Source: Cohaesibacter haloalkalitolerans (GTDB taxonomy: Bacteria; Pseudomonadota; Alphaproteobacteria; Rhizobiales; Cohaesibacteraceae). From it: a stretch of DNA of 64,000 bases. Under the pieces are notes generated by a model. It worked only from the letters and a program-made list of their open reading frames with translations, did not search any database and was not told the DNA's origin. The stretch's first letter is position 1. Every line of letters starts with the position of its first letter. Location of the stretch: positions 124,001 to 188,000 of the forward strand of contig NZ_QNUM01000001.1 of NCBI RefSeq assembly GCF_003574655.1, in the 5' to 3' direction. A program made the position numbers and the translations under genes. Shown here piece by piece: positions 10,762 to 19,544 of this stretch.

Positions 10762-10791
10762 AAAAAGCCCGGACAGGGCTGCTGTCCGGGC
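10762..10791 (-). terminator. terminator of the semialdehyde dehydrogenase gene
   Basis: On the minus strand a 10-bp GC-rich stem (GCCCGGACAG / CTGTCCGGGC) with a 5-nt loop is followed by TTTTT. It lies about 40 nt after the dehydrogenase stop. On the plus strand it lacks a T run, so it serves the LysR gene less well. Confidence 0.85.
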
Positions 10792-10827
10792 GTCTTCATC
10801 AGTTGGATAGGGTCAGGCCAGGATGGA

Positions 10828-12219
10828 TCAGAATGGCGCGTCGATGTCGACAACACCAATCAGCTTGTGGTTGACGAACTCGGTCAGGCCGAGGTCGAGC
10901 AGTTCGCGGCCATAGCCGGAGCGGCGGATACCGCCGAAGGGCAGATCGGCCTCAACCTTGGTCGGATGGTTGACGAACACCATGCCGGTTGAAATCTGGG
11001 CTGCAACCTCTGCCCCATGCTTTTCATCGGACGAGAAAACCGAGCCACCCAGACCGAACGGCGTGTCGTTGGCGATGCGGATCGCATCCGCCTCATCCTT
11101 TGCCCGGAAGAGCATGGAAACAGGGCCGAAGAATTCCCAGTAGCGAGCCGGGTTTTCATCGCCAAGATCGCTGAGGATGGTCGGCTGGACAAACGCCCCC
11201 TTGGTTGGAACGGCCGGGCCGACTTGCTCGGCTTTTGCGCCTTGTGCAACGGCCTTTTTGATCTGTGCCTTGACGTCATCGGCAGCCTTCTGGGACGACA
11301 GCGGAGCAAGGGTGGTGTTCGGATCGAACGGATCGCCTGCCACCAGCTTGGCAACTCCAGCCTTGTATTTCTCAAGGAACGCGTCATAGACCTCATCGAC
11401 GATGATCATGCGTTTGGAGGACACGCAGACCTGACCACCGTTCCAGTGGCGGCCGAATACGGCCCAGTCGACGGCCTTGTCGATATCGGCATCCTTGAGC
11501 ACGACGAAGGCATCGGCGCCGCCCAGTTCCATGGTGGATTTCTTGAGCGCCTTGCCAGCCTGAGCGGCAACAATCGAGCCCGCTGCTTCCGAACCGGTGA
11601 GGGCAACGCCGTGCACGCGCGGGTCGTTGATGATCATTTCGATCTGCGAGCGGGTTGCATAGAGGTTGGTGAAGGCTCCTTGCGGCAGACCGGCTTCCTG
11701 CATCAGCTTTTCAAAGGCGGCGGCGCTCTGTGGCACGTTGGAGGCATGCTTGAGGAGCAGCACGTTGCCAGCGGAAAGCTGCGGAGCCAGAATGCGGGCA
11801 ATCTGATAGTAAGGGAAGTTCCAAGGCTCAATGGCCAGCAGCACGCCAAGCGGTTCATGCACCAGCGTTGCGTCGCCTTCGGCAGGGTCAAGCACCGGAA
11901 GTTTGCGCGGCTGCAGCAGCTTTTCAGCGTTGCGGACATAATATTCCAGGATCTTGGCCGACAGCTCTACCTCGGCTTTCGCCTCGGCGGTGATCTTGCC
12001 CATTTCCAGGGTCAGCAGCCTAGCGTGTTCGTCAGCATTGGCGCGCAGCAGATCGGCAGCCTTCTGCAAGATCTTTGCGCGTTCGGCAAAGCCGGTCTTG
12101 CGCCAAGCCAGAAAGGCGTGGTGTGCCTTGTCAATGGCTGCGCTGACTTCTGCATCCGTTGCATCCGGGAAGGAAGCAACCTGTTCGCCCGTGTATGGAT
12201 TAATCGTTGCATATGCCAT
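10828..12219 (-). CDS. NAD(P)-dependent succinate-semialdehyde dehydrogenase-like enzyme
   Basis: This 463-residue aldehyde dehydrogenase carries the catalytic glutamate in MELGGAD and the catalytic cysteine in GGQVCVSSKR, plus the NAD-site segment IEPWNFPYYQ. Length and segments such as GNVLLLKHASNVP match the Sad/YneI branch of succinate-semialdehyde dehydrogenases. These oxidise succinate semialdehyde to succinate in 4-aminobutyrate and related degradation. The frame stays open upstream of the chosen ATG, but a GGAGAGG Shine-Dalgarno marks 12219. It stands alone on this strand with its own terminator; no GABA transaminase is adjacent, so substrate is not certain. Confidence 0.87.
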   Translation of the reverse strand: MAYATINPYTGEQVASFPDATDAEVSAAIDKAHHAFLAWRKTGFAERAKILQKAADLLRANADEHARLLTLEMGKITAEAKAEVELSAKILEYYVRNAEKLLQPRKLPVLDPAEGDATLVHEPLGVLLAIEPWNFPYYQIARILAPQLSAGNVLLLKHASNVPQSAAAFEKLMQEAGLPQGAFTNLYATRSQIEMIINDPRVHGVALTGSEAAGSIVAAQAGKALKKSTMELGGADAFVVLKDADIDKAVDWAVFGRHWNGGQVCVSSKRMIIVDEVYDAFLEKYKAGVAKLVAGDPFDPNTTLAPLSSQKAADDVKAQIKKAVAQGAKAEQVGPAVPTKGAFVQPTILSDLGDENPARYWEFFGPVSMLFRAKDEADAIRIANDTPFGLGGSVFSSDEKHGAEVAAQISTGMVFVNHPTKVEADLPFGGIRRSGYGRELLDLGLTEFVNHKLIGVVDIDAPF

Positions 12220-12660
12220 GATCTTTCCTCTCCTATCTTCTGCCCCTTGCGCTGGCTGGCCGCTGGTTTTCACGCCAGCCACGCGTCGGGCTTATTTCAT
12301 GTTTCTTGTGTTGGTCTTTGACCGGTCGGAAGGCTGGCGGGGAAGTATCGGCAAGGACCGGCGCTTCTGTGGGCACCGAGGGCTTCCAATCTCTTTCAGC
12401 CGGGCAACGATCAAATCCTTTGTTCGTGAACAGGAAGAAGCCGCTTGTTGTTTTCGGAAAAGCTTCATTCGCTGTGCATGTTTTGGATATAGGCACCCGA
12501 AATGATCGAAGCAATTCATGCCAAGTCATCGGACTGATGACAAATTTGCATGGAACACACGGGTGTAATACGCGTTGCTGACGCTTAAGAGGCAGGCTCC
12601 GAGAGCGGTCGCACCATGGCGACACCGGCCACAAAGGGCTGGCAGGAAGAGGCAAGAGCA
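12220..12660. other. gene-free interval between tryptophanase terminator and dehydrogenase gene
   Basis: About 440 bp with no convincing reading frame on either strand. It should hold the promoter of the dehydrogenase gene; I could not pick a clear -35/-10 pair. Confidence 0.5.
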
Positions 12661-12700
12661 TAAAGAAAAGGCGCGTCAGCAAATTGGGCTGACGCGCCTT
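12661..12700 (-). terminator. terminator of tnaA
   Basis: On the minus strand a perfect 12-bp stem (AAGGCGCGTCAG / CTGACGCGCCTT) with a 9-nt loop is followed by a T-rich tail (TTCTTTA). It begins about 28 nt after the tnaA stop codon. Confidence 0.88.
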
Positions 12701-12727
12701 CGCACAATCTGGTGAGCCCAGTCGGAG

Positions 12728-14098
12728 TTAGCTTTCCAGAGGTGCGAAGCTGCAGGTGAAATGCCGCATCAGTTTCGGTTCCCTGATGATCTTGAACCCC
12801 CTTAGCTGATCCTTTTCAGCCGCGAGCATTTCAAAGGCTTCCACCACGTAATCTGCGTGGGATTGGGTGTAGGTACGGCGTGGGAAGGCCAGACGCACCA
12901 GTTCCATGGCCGCCGGTTTTTCCGATCCGTCGGTCTGGCGACCAAACATTACCGAGCCGATTTCGCAGGAACGGATGCCGCCAATCTCATAGAGCTTGCA
13001 GGCCACCGTATGTGCCGGATATTTCAGCGGATCGATATGCGGCAGCCAGCTTTTGGCATCGACAAACACCGCATGGCCGCCAGCCGGCTTGACCACCGGA
13101 ATGCCGAGGGCATCGAGTTTCTCGATGATATACTCATTGGTGCGGATGCGATATCTGAGATAGTCCTCGTCAATGATCTCATGCAGACCCTGCGCCAGCG
13201 CTTCCAGATCGCGCCCGGCCAGTCCGCCATAGGTCGGGAAGCCTTCGGTCTGGATGAGACGGACACGGGCCTGATCGGCAATGGCGTCGTCGTTGAAGGC
13301 GATCCAGCCACCGATGTTGCCAAAGGCGTCCTTCTTGGCGCTCATGGTCATGCCGTCAGCGACGGAGAAACAGTCGCGGACGATATCCTTGATGGAGCGA
13401 TGCTTCTGGCCTTCCTCGCGCTGCTTGATGAACCAGGCATTTTCCGAAAAGCGGCAGCCGTCGATAATGAAGGGCTTGCCATATTTGTGGGCGAGCGCTG
13501 CAACGCCGCGGATGTTTTCAAGGCTGACCGGCTGGCCGCCACCGGCGTTGTTGGTGATGGTGATCATCACCATCGGCACGCTGTCGCCCTTCTCCTCCAG
13601 AAAGGCTTCCAGCCTGGCAAGATCCATGTTGCCCTTGAACGGGAACAGGGATGCCGGGTTCTTGCCCTCCTCGATCACCAAATCATAGGCCTCGGCGCCC
13701 GACGCCTCGATATTGCCACGGGTGGTGTCGAAATGGGTGTTGGAGGGCACATGCTTGCCAGCGCCGCCATAGATGGAAACCAGAATGGCCTCTGCCGCCC
13801 GTCCCTGATGGGTCGGGATGATATGGGTGAAGGGCATCAGTTCCTGCACACTGTCGCGGAAGCGATAGTAGGAGGGGGATCCGGCGTAGCTCTCGTCACC
13901 GCGCATGACGGCGGCCCACTGCTCGGCACTCATGGCCCCGGTGCCCGAGTCGGTCAGCAGGTCGATGATCACGTCTTCTGATTTGAGCGCAAAGAGATTG
14001 TAATCCGCAGCCTTGAGCTTGGCCTCGCGCTCGGTGCGCGTGGTCATGCGAATAGGTTCTACCGATTTGATGCGGAAGGGTTCGATAATGGTTTTCAT
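12728..14098 (-). CDS. tnaA: tryptophanase (tryptophan indole-lyase)
   Basis: This 456-residue PLP beta-eliminating lyase cleaves L-tryptophan to indole, pyruvate and ammonia. It resembles both tryptophanase and tyrosine phenol-lyase, with IDLLTDSGTGAMS, PTHQGR and the PLP-lysine segment MSAKKDAFGNIGG. Two positions separate the families: tyrosine phenol-lyase has Thr124 and Arg381, while here the equivalents are Asp (HFDTTRG) and Ile (CEIGS), as in tryptophanase. The ATG at 14098 follows a GGAGA element; the frame continues 16 codons further upstream. No tryptophan permease gene is adjacent, and no separate TnaC-like leader is visible in the 258 bp upstream. Confidence 0.88.
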   Translation of the reverse strand: MKTIIEPFRIKSVEPIRMTTRTEREAKLKAADYNLFALKSEDVIIDLLTDSGTGAMSAEQWAAVMRGDESYAGSPSYYRFRDSVQELMPFTHIIPTHQGRAAEAILVSIYGGAGKHVPSNTHFDTTRGNIEASGAEAYDLVIEEGKNPASLFPFKGNMDLARLEAFLEEKGDSVPMVMITITNNAGGGQPVSLENIRGVAALAHKYGKPFIIDGCRFSENAWFIKQREEGQKHRSIKDIVRDCFSVADGMTMSAKKDAFGNIGGWIAFNDDAIADQARVRLIQTEGFPTYGGLAGRDLEALAQGLHEIIDEDYLRYRIRTNEYIIEKLDALGIPVVKPAGGHAVFVDAKSWLPHIDPLKYPAHTVACKLYEIGGIRSCEIGSVMFGRQTDGSEKPAAMELVRLAFPRRTYTQSHADYVVEAFEMLAAEKDQLRGFKIIREPKLMRHFTCSFAPLES

Positions 14099-14356
14099 CA
14101 CTGTATCTCCGGTCTGATCAGCCCGGAGTCGTGACCATGAAACCATGTTCGATGTGAACGTCCGGGCTGTGCGCCGCGGTTGCCCTCCTCGATGCCGGTT
14201 GCCCTGATAGGGTGTCAGGTTCCGACAGGATGACCGCGCTCAGCGCCGAAAGGTTTACGAGCGGAAGTGTGGCAAATCAGTCCCGACGGGTCAAGCCATC
14301 AGAATTGCGCTTTTCACCGCCATTTTGCAGCGACAACCGTTTCTGATCCGGTTCGA

Positions 14357-14719
14357 CTATGACAAAAAGCCTAGTTCGGTACGCAGTTTGCGGGTAAGTC
14401 GACTGGCAATAATCGCGTGGGCGGCGTCGAGATGCTGCCTGATAGCGTCGTCATCCATGGCGTCAGGGGCTTGAAGCTGGACCCATTTGGCACGGGCCAG
14501 GTGCGGTGCGGGGATGATGCCGGGTTCGTCGCTCAGGATTTCATAGGCCATGTCGGAGCATTTGAAACTGATCCTGACAAAGCCCTCACCTTTTGCTTCC
14601 GGGCTGCAGAGCGCAAAGATCTTGCCGCCAATTTTCCAGACCGAACAGCCGCCCCACTGCACCACGTTGGTGGCATGACGAAGAGTGGCGCAATGGGCAT
14701 CAAATGCGGTGCGATTCAT
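14357..14719 (-). CDS. MmcQ/YjbR family protein
   Basis: This 120-residue protein belongs to the MmcQ/YjbR family, small proteins with a CyaY-like fold often annotated as DNA-binding. The aromatic-rich WGGCSVWKIGGKIFAL stretch and the terminal region with KWVQLQAPDAMD are characteristic. Biochemical function is not established for the family. Its start codon overlaps the stop of the upstream OxyR-like gene by 4 bp (ATGA), so the two are translationally coupled, and a role in the same oxidative-stress response is possible. Confidence 0.85.
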   Translation of the reverse strand: MNRTAFDAHCATLRHATNVVQWGGCSVWKIGGKIFALCSPEAKGEGFVRISFKCSDMAYEILSDEPGIIPAPHLARAKWVQLQAPDAMDDDAIRQHLDAAHAIIASRLTRKLRTELGFLS

Positions 14720-15648
14720 GAAGGACTCCCGTCGTGATGGTTGGCCTTGTCTGCCCTGAGGCTGTTTCGGGCGGCGATGATCAGGTCTCCCAGCGCGCGG
14801 AAGTCATCCTTGCGGGTGGAAGACTTGCGCCAGACCATGGTGACCTTGCGCGGCAGCGAGGTTGGCAGGTCGATCTCCACCACCTCATGAGCCCGGGTCA
14901 GGCCCGCATCAATGGCGACATTGGGGATCAACGTCGAGCCGAGGCCCTCTTCCACCATCGCCAAGAGGGTGGCAAGGCTGGTCGCGTCGAACTCGGCATC
15001 CTTGTTGAGCAGGCCCGGAAAGGCCGAAAGTGCATGCTGCTGCAGGCAATGGCCCCGTTCAAGCAGCATCAACGGCTCGCCCTTCAGCATCTTGCCGTCT
15101 GCCTCAGTCCTCTGCGCCAGCTTGTGGTTCATCGGGGTCACCAGATGGTAGCCATCCTCGAACAGCTCCAGCGTCTCCAGATCACCCACATCATGGGGCA
15201 GCGCGATCAGAGCCACATCAAGGCGACCGCTTTTGAGCCCCTCCAGCAACTGGTCGGTCAGTTCCTCGCGCAGATAGAGCCGCAAATGGGGATGCGCGCT
15301 GCGCAACAGGGGCCGCAATCGGGGCAGCAGAAACGGGCCGATGGTCGGAATGACGCCCAGATGCATATCACCGGCCATGGCTTCGGATTCCAGCGCGGCC
15401 ATTTCCACCAGTGACTGGGTATCGGCCAATATCTTGCGCGATTGTTCAACGATCTTGCGGCCGATCGGAGTCATGATCACCGAGCGCTTGGACCGCTCGG
15501 CCAGCGTGACACCAAGGATCATTTCCAGCTCCTTGAGCCCGGCGCTGAGGGTCGACTGGGTCACGTTGCAACGCTTCGCCGCATTGCTGAAGTGCAATTC
15601 GTCCGCTAAGGCAATCAGGAAGGTGAGTTGGCGCAGAGATGGTTGCAT
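14716..15648 (-). CDS. OxyR-like LysR family regulator with one redox cysteine
   Basis: This 310-residue LysR-type regulator most resembles OxyR, the peroxide sensor. The N-terminal winged helix spans about residues 5-62. The effector domain contains ERGHCLQQHALSAF; Cys201 aligns with the peroxidatic Cys199 of E. coli OxyR, but the partner cysteine nine residues later (Cys208) is Phe210 here, so the classical intramolecular disulfide cannot form. It is divergent from a peroxiredoxin gene 123 bp away, which supports a peroxide-response role. Its end overlaps the YjbR gene. A related regulator of other function is possible. Confidence 0.85.
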   Translation of the reverse strand: MQPSLRQLTFLIALADELHFSNAAKRCNVTQSTLSAGLKELEMILGVTLAERSKRSVIMTPIGRKIVEQSRKILADTQSLVEMAALESEAMAGDMHLGVIPTIGPFLLPRLRPLLRSAHPHLRLYLREELTDQLLEGLKSGRLDVALIALPHDVGDLETLELFEDGYHLVTPMNHKLAQRTEADGKMLKGEPLMLLERGHCLQQHALSAFPGLLNKDAEFDATSLATLLAMVEEGLGSTLIPNVAIDAGLTRAHEVVEIDLPTSLPRKVTMVWRKSSTRKDDFRALGDLIIAARNSLRADKANHHDGSPS

Positions 15649-15652
15649 TTCT

Positions 15653-15672
15653 CTTATCGATTTTTTCGATTA
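15653..15672. promoter_or_regulatory. candidate OxyR/LysR binding site
   Basis: A near-palindrome containing ATCGA-N5-TCGAT lies just upstream of the OxyR-like start and in front of the divergent peroxiredoxin gene. The pattern fits the general LysR consensus T-N11-A and contains ATC-N9-GAT. Its location suggests autoregulation plus control of the peroxiredoxin gene. Confidence 0.45.
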
Positions 15673-15771
15673 ATTCGTCAAAAATAACTCATTTCACTAA
15701 TAATTAGAAGGTTGCTAGGGTGCCGTCAACCCAATCAAGGCATTTGTCCTGTCAAAAAAGGAGTATTTTAT

Positions 15772-16428
15772 ATGCAAGATATTGAAACCCCGGTAGAAGC
15801 ACCGGCATTTCCGCAGCTCAACAAACGCGCTCCGGATTTTTGCGCAAATACCACCGCAGGTATCAAGAAGCTGTCCGATTATGAAGGCAAATGGCTGATC
15901 CTCTTCTCCCATCCCGCTGACTTCACACCGGTCTGCTCGACTGAATTCATGGCCTTCGCCAATGCCTATGAGACCTTCCAGAGCATGAACTGCGATCTGC
16001 TCGGTCTGTCCATCGACAGCATCCATTCCCACATCGCCTGGGTGCGCAGCATAAAGGAAAACTGGGGCGTCGACATCAAGTTCCCGATCATCGACGACAT
16101 TCCGATGACCGTCGCCAAGGCCTATGGCATGATCCATCCGGGCGCCAGCGACACCTCTGCGGTTCGGGCAACCTTCCTCATTGATCCGAAGGGTATCCTG
16201 CGCGCCATGGTCTACTATCCAATGTCCAACGGTCGTTCGATTCCTGAATTCGTCCGCCTGCTGGCCGCCTTGCAGACAACCGACGCCAACCAATGCGCAA
16301 CGCCTGAGGGCTGGCAGCCGGGCGACAAGGTCATCGTACCGCCGCCGTCCACTGTCGAAGGGGCCGCAAAGCGCGCTTCCGAAGGCTACGAGACTGTTGA
16401 CTGGTATTTCTCCAAAAAGGCGCTCTGA
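15772..16428 (+). CDS. peroxiredoxin (Prx6 / AhpC-TSA family)
   Basis: This 218-residue peroxiredoxin reduces hydrogen peroxide and organic hydroperoxides. The peroxidatic cysteine is Cys55 in the motif HPADFTPVCSTEF, and the Prx6-type C-terminal extension is present (ATPEGWQPGDKVIVPPP). An additional cysteine sits just before that extension and could act as a resolving residue, as in archaeal relatives. The ATG has a strong AAAGGAG Shine-Dalgarno; the upstream extension of the frame lacks one. It is divergent from the OxyR-like gene, its likely regulator, and ends in a terminator. Confidence 0.93.
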   Translation: MQDIETPVEAPAFPQLNKRAPDFCANTTAGIKKLSDYEGKWLILFSHPADFTPVCSTEFMAFANAYETFQSMNCDLLGLSIDSIHSHIAWVRSIKENWGVDIKFPIIDDIPMTVAKAYGMIHPGASDTSAVRATFLIDPKGILRAMVYYPMSNGRSIPEFVRLLAALQTTDANQCATPEGWQPGDKVIVPPPSTVEGAAKRASEGYETVDWYFSKKAL

Positions 16429-16450
16429 GACATTCTGAAAATGCTTCGAC

Positions 16451-16489
16451 GGGCGGGCGGATCCTGAGGGTCCGGCCGCCCTTTTCTTT
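16451..16489 (+). terminator. terminator of the peroxiredoxin gene
   Basis: A long GC-rich imperfect stem (GGGCGG pairing with CCGCCC, extended inward past one mismatch) with a 3-nt loop is followed by TTTTCTTT. It lies about 25 nt after the peroxiredoxin stop and before the convergent kinase gene. Confidence 0.75.
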
Positions 16490-16521
16490 GCCTTGATCGG
16501 AGGGGGCAGGGCATTCGCCTT

Positions 16522-18036
16522 TCAGTTTCTTGGCAGGCTGATTTCGAAATGGGCGCCCGGAACCCGGTCCAGCAGGCGAATCGTGCCGCCATGGGCGCGG
16601 ATGATTTCAGCGGCGATGGCCAGCCCCAGTCCGGTGCCCCCCTTGCGGGCAGAGCCCTGAAACGGCCGGAACAGGTTGGCGCGGGCAGCTGCCGGAACGC
16701 CGGGGCCCGTATCGGACACCTCAATGATCGTCCGGCCCTTTTCGATGCGTGCAGCCAGCTCCAGTCGGCAAATCACGGCCTCTTCCTTGCGATATTGCAT
16801 CACGTCCACCGCGTTGCGGCACAAGTTCATCAGCACACGGAAGAGCTGGCCGGGATCCGCATAGATTTCGAGGTCTTCAGGGATATGGTTGGAAAAGGTG
16901 AGGCGCGAAGCCTCGGACAGATCGAGCAGGTCGCGCATTTCCTCGCCGAGCTGGTGGAGATTCAACAGGCGTTTTTCCGGCGGCGCTTCCTGAGCCTTGC
17001 CATAGGACATCACGGCGCGGGAATAATCCACGGCCCGATCCAGCGTGCCCATCAGCTTTGGCACCACCCGTTGCACCGTGGGATCGTCGAGCATCGACAG
17101 GCGATCGGAAAACAGCTGGGCCGAGGCGATGATGTTGCGCAGGTCATGGTTGATCTTGGAGACGGCGAGCCCGAGGTCGGCCAGACGCCGCTGCTTGTAG
17201 AGGGTCTTGGCAAGAATGCCTTCCATTTCGCCAAGCTGCATTTCGATCATGCCGATTTCATCGCGCCGCCGCGAGGGCTTCATGACGGCGTTGCTATCCT
17301 CGGGGTTGGACGTGAAGCGGGCCATATTGTCCAGAACCCTCAGGATCGGACGCACCAGCAGGGCGCGCAGCGACAGATAGACAAGCCCCGCCGTCATCAC
17401 CGAAATGACCAGCGAGAGCAGCAGGATATTGATCGAGAAGCGGATCATGTCGCGACGCAGACCGGTCTCGTCAAAGACCATCTCCACCATGCCCTGATTG
17501 TCCTTGGTCTGGCCAACGACGCGAATCGTCCGCCCCTTGCCAAACAGCAGCGTATCAAAAGCGGCAGCGATCATCTCGGGCGGCCCCATCATCTGGATAT
17601 TGTCATCCCGCATGATCGTGCCGGGCATGTCGACCATGGCCAGAAGGCGCCGCTCGCCCTTGTTGCGCAAACCGAGGGTCTGGACATTCAGCCGGTCGAG
17701 CAGTTCCTGCTCGATGGCCTTGTCCTTGAGGTCGTCGGAGGCATTGGTATAGACCAGCGCCGCGACCTCGGCCAACTCCAGCTTGCGGGTGAGCCAGTCG
17801 ACGCGAAACTTGGAGATGGAGGGCACGAAAATCAGGATTTCGCTGAGCATGACGAAGATGATCGTCAACAGCAACAGTTTGGTCGACAGGCCGAAACGCG
17901 GATACCCCTTGTCCCGGTCACCGGCCTTGTCGGCCTTCTCGCCACCCGGGTTTTCGGCGGACGAAGACGGCAGGGTCGGCTGGTCCGGCTGACCATGCCC
18001 GTCTTCGTCTTTCCTGTGCTGCCTCACCTCATCCAT
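16522..18036 (-). CDS. membrane sensor histidine kinase
   Basis: This 504-residue two-component kinase has a polar N-terminus, a first transmembrane helix (~52-73), a sensing region of about 125 residues outside the membrane, a second helix (~200-223) and a HAMP-like linker. The phosphorylatable histidine is His297 in SKINHDLRN. The ATP-binding domain shows the N box (NLCRNAVDVM), DTGPGVP and GTGLGLAI. No response regulator gene is adjacent, so it is an orphan here. The frame is open about 69 codons further, but that part looks non-coding; the chosen ATG opens MDEVRQ. The signal is unknown. Confidence 0.88.
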   Translation of the reverse strand: MDEVRQHRKDEDGHGQPDQPTLPSSSAENPGGEKADKAGDRDKGYPRFGLSTKLLLLTIIFVMLSEILIFVPSISKFRVDWLTRKLELAEVAALVYTNASDDLKDKAIEQELLDRLNVQTLGLRNKGERRLLAMVDMPGTIMRDDNIQMMGPPEMIAAAFDTLLFGKGRTIRVVGQTKDNQGMVEMVFDETGLRRDMIRFSINILLLSLVISVMTAGLVYLSLRALLVRPILRVLDNMARFTSNPEDSNAVMKPSRRRDEIGMIEMQLGEMEGILAKTLYKQRRLADLGLAVSKINHDLRNIIASAQLFSDRLSMLDDPTVQRVVPKLMGTLDRAVDYSRAVMSYGKAQEAPPEKRLLNLHQLGEEMRDLLDLSEASRLTFSNHIPEDLEIYADPGQLFRVLMNLCRNAVDVMQYRKEEAVICRLELAARIEKGRTIIEVSDTGPGVPAAARANLFRPFQGSARKGGTGLGLAIAAEIIRAHGGTIRLLDRVPGAHFEISLPRN

Positions 18037-18372
18037 AGCAGATTGCCCTTGATCTCTTGCCCCGTTTGGCCTTTCATGGCGCCCGTTCCATGCGCGTCCT
18101 GCCTTTACCGACCTGAAAAAGATGGCTTTTTTGGGCACAATTGACGCACTTCTATCTAATGCAGGGCTTTTACCCATTGGCAAGCGCTTTCGGCAAGGAC
18201 AGTGAATCGCCGCCTTTTCCCCATGCGCGCCACCAACGACCAAAGTCAGGTCTGGCGCAAACCCGGTTCACACTTGGTTATGAGTTGGTTTCGTGGCATC
18301 GTCCCGGCTCGCCTGCCCTTGTCGCGGACCATGATTCCCGACGTGGAAAGCCCGGCACACTTGGAGATATTG
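18037..18372. other. divergent promoter interval, no gene seen
   Basis: This 336-bp gap separates the kinase gene (minus) from the pyrimidine nucleotidase gene (plus). It must hold both promoters. The open frames that enter it from either side have no family resemblance. Confidence 0.4.
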
Positions 18373-19125
18373 ATGCACGCTAAGTCCGAATCCGGCACCA
18401 CCCTGAACGAAAGCTTCAGGGACATCGACAGCTGGATCTTCGATCTGGACAACACACTCTATCCGCGCCACGTCGACCTGTTCGCGCAGATGGAGGTCAA
18501 GATGAATGAATTCGTATCCAGCCTTCTGGGGCTGACGCTGGAGGATGCTTCCCACCTGCGCCACAGCTATTACAAGCAATATGGCACCACCCTGCGCGGA
18601 CTGATGATCGAACATCACATTCAGGCCGACGACTTTCTTGAATATGTTCACGACATCGACCACAGCGTGGTGGAGCCGGACCCGCTATTGGCCAGTGCGC
18701 TGCGGTCCCTGCCCGGCAAACGCTATATCTATACCAACGGTACGCAGGATCATGCCCGCAAGGTTTCGGAGCGGCTGGGCATCACCGAATATTTCCATGA
18801 CGTATTCGACATCGTCTGGGCCGGGCTTGATCCCAAACCCAACCGGGCACCCTATGAACGCCTGCTGGCGCAGACTGGCATCAAGGCCGAGCGGGCTGCG
18901 ATGTTCGAGGATCTGGCCCGCAACCTCAAGGTTCCGGCAGAGCTGGGCATGACTTGTGTGCTCATCGTACCCGACCAGATGCGAGCGGTGTTTGAGGGGC
19001 GCTGGGACGCGGAAGGCAGCGAAGCGCCCTTCGTCCATCATGTGACTGACAATCTAGGGCAGTTCCTGACGGACGTGCTGACGGCAACCGGACGAAGGCA
19101 AGAGCAGTCACCGGCCAAGCCATAG
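18373..19125 (+). CDS. pyrimidine 5'-nucleotidase, HAD family
   Basis: This 250-residue HAD-superfamily phosphatase matches the SDT1/pyrimidine 5'-nucleotidase group, which removes phosphate from UMP, CMP and related compounds. Motif I is FDLDNTLYP (about residues 24-32), motif II lies in YIYTNGTQDHA, and the later motifs are in KPNRAPYE and FEDLARNLK. The ATG at 18373 follows a TTGGAG element; the long upstream extension of the frame is not conserved-looking. It is preceded by the divergent kinase gene and followed by the rpsT promoter region. Confidence 0.88.
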   Translation: MHAKSESGTTLNESFRDIDSWIFDLDNTLYPRHVDLFAQMEVKMNEFVSSLLGLTLEDASHLRHSYYKQYGTTLRGLMIEHHIQADDFLEYVHDIDHSVVEPDPLLASALRSLPGKRYIYTNGTQDHARKVSERLGITEYFHDVFDIVWAGLDPKPNRAPYERLLAQTGIKAERAAMFEDLARNLKVPAELGMTCVLIVPDQMRAVFEGRWDAEGSEAPFVHHVTDNLGQFLTDVLTATGRRQEQSPAKP

Positions 19126-19288
19126 ATATCCGGAAGGGCGCGGAAGCGGAACGCTGCCACCGGGCCGCGGGTTGGAGCCAGTCGGGAGAATCAACCCTCC
19201 GGCAGAGCCTTTGCTGCCGCGCGGCTTGAGGGAATCCCTCAAGAATCCGAAAAAGGCCGGTTTCTGCGCCTTTCCTCCATCTCAGCGG

Positions 19289-19317
19289 TTGACGCGCCCT
19301 ACAAGTTTGACTATAAG
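19289..19317 (+). promoter_or_regulatory. sigma-70-like promoter for rpsT
   Basis: A -35 element TTGACG (19289-19294) and a -10 element TATAAG (19312-19317) are spaced by exactly 17 nt. Transcription from here would give rpsT an untranslated leader of about 220 nt. No gene lies in the 419-bp interval between the nucleotidase gene and rpsT. Confidence 0.7.
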
Positions 19318-19501
19318 CGCGCATCAATGGGCGGCTCGCAAGTGCCGCCTTTTGCTGTCGATCGCCATCCCGGACCCTGAAGGCTCCTTGCGGTGGCAGT
19401 GACAAGTCGAGAAAGCAAGGCGCAACCCCGTCTTGCATGGTTGGCTGCTCGTCCTTCCTGGCCTGTTCAGATTTGAGGGCTGATGTGATGTAGCGGCATG
19501 A

Positions 19502-19521
19502 GCAGATCGGAAAAGATCTGC
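19502..19521 (+). promoter_or_regulatory. hairpin just upstream of the rpsT ribosome binding site
   Basis: A perfect 7-nt inverted repeat (GCAGATC / GATCTGC) with a 6-nt loop ends about 10 nt before the purine-rich rpsT Shine-Dalgarno (AAGGATAGGG). It could shape S20 translation or its autoregulation, which is known in E. coli. Confidence 0.4.
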
Positions 19522-19544
19522 ATGTTAAACAAGGATAGGGCTCA

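Noticed and set aside
14099-14146. In-frame 16-codon extension upstream of tnaA as a TnaC-like leader
   Set aside because: It has a Trp codon but runs straight into tnaA with no stop, so it is not a separate leader peptide; the start at 14098 has a better ribosome binding site.
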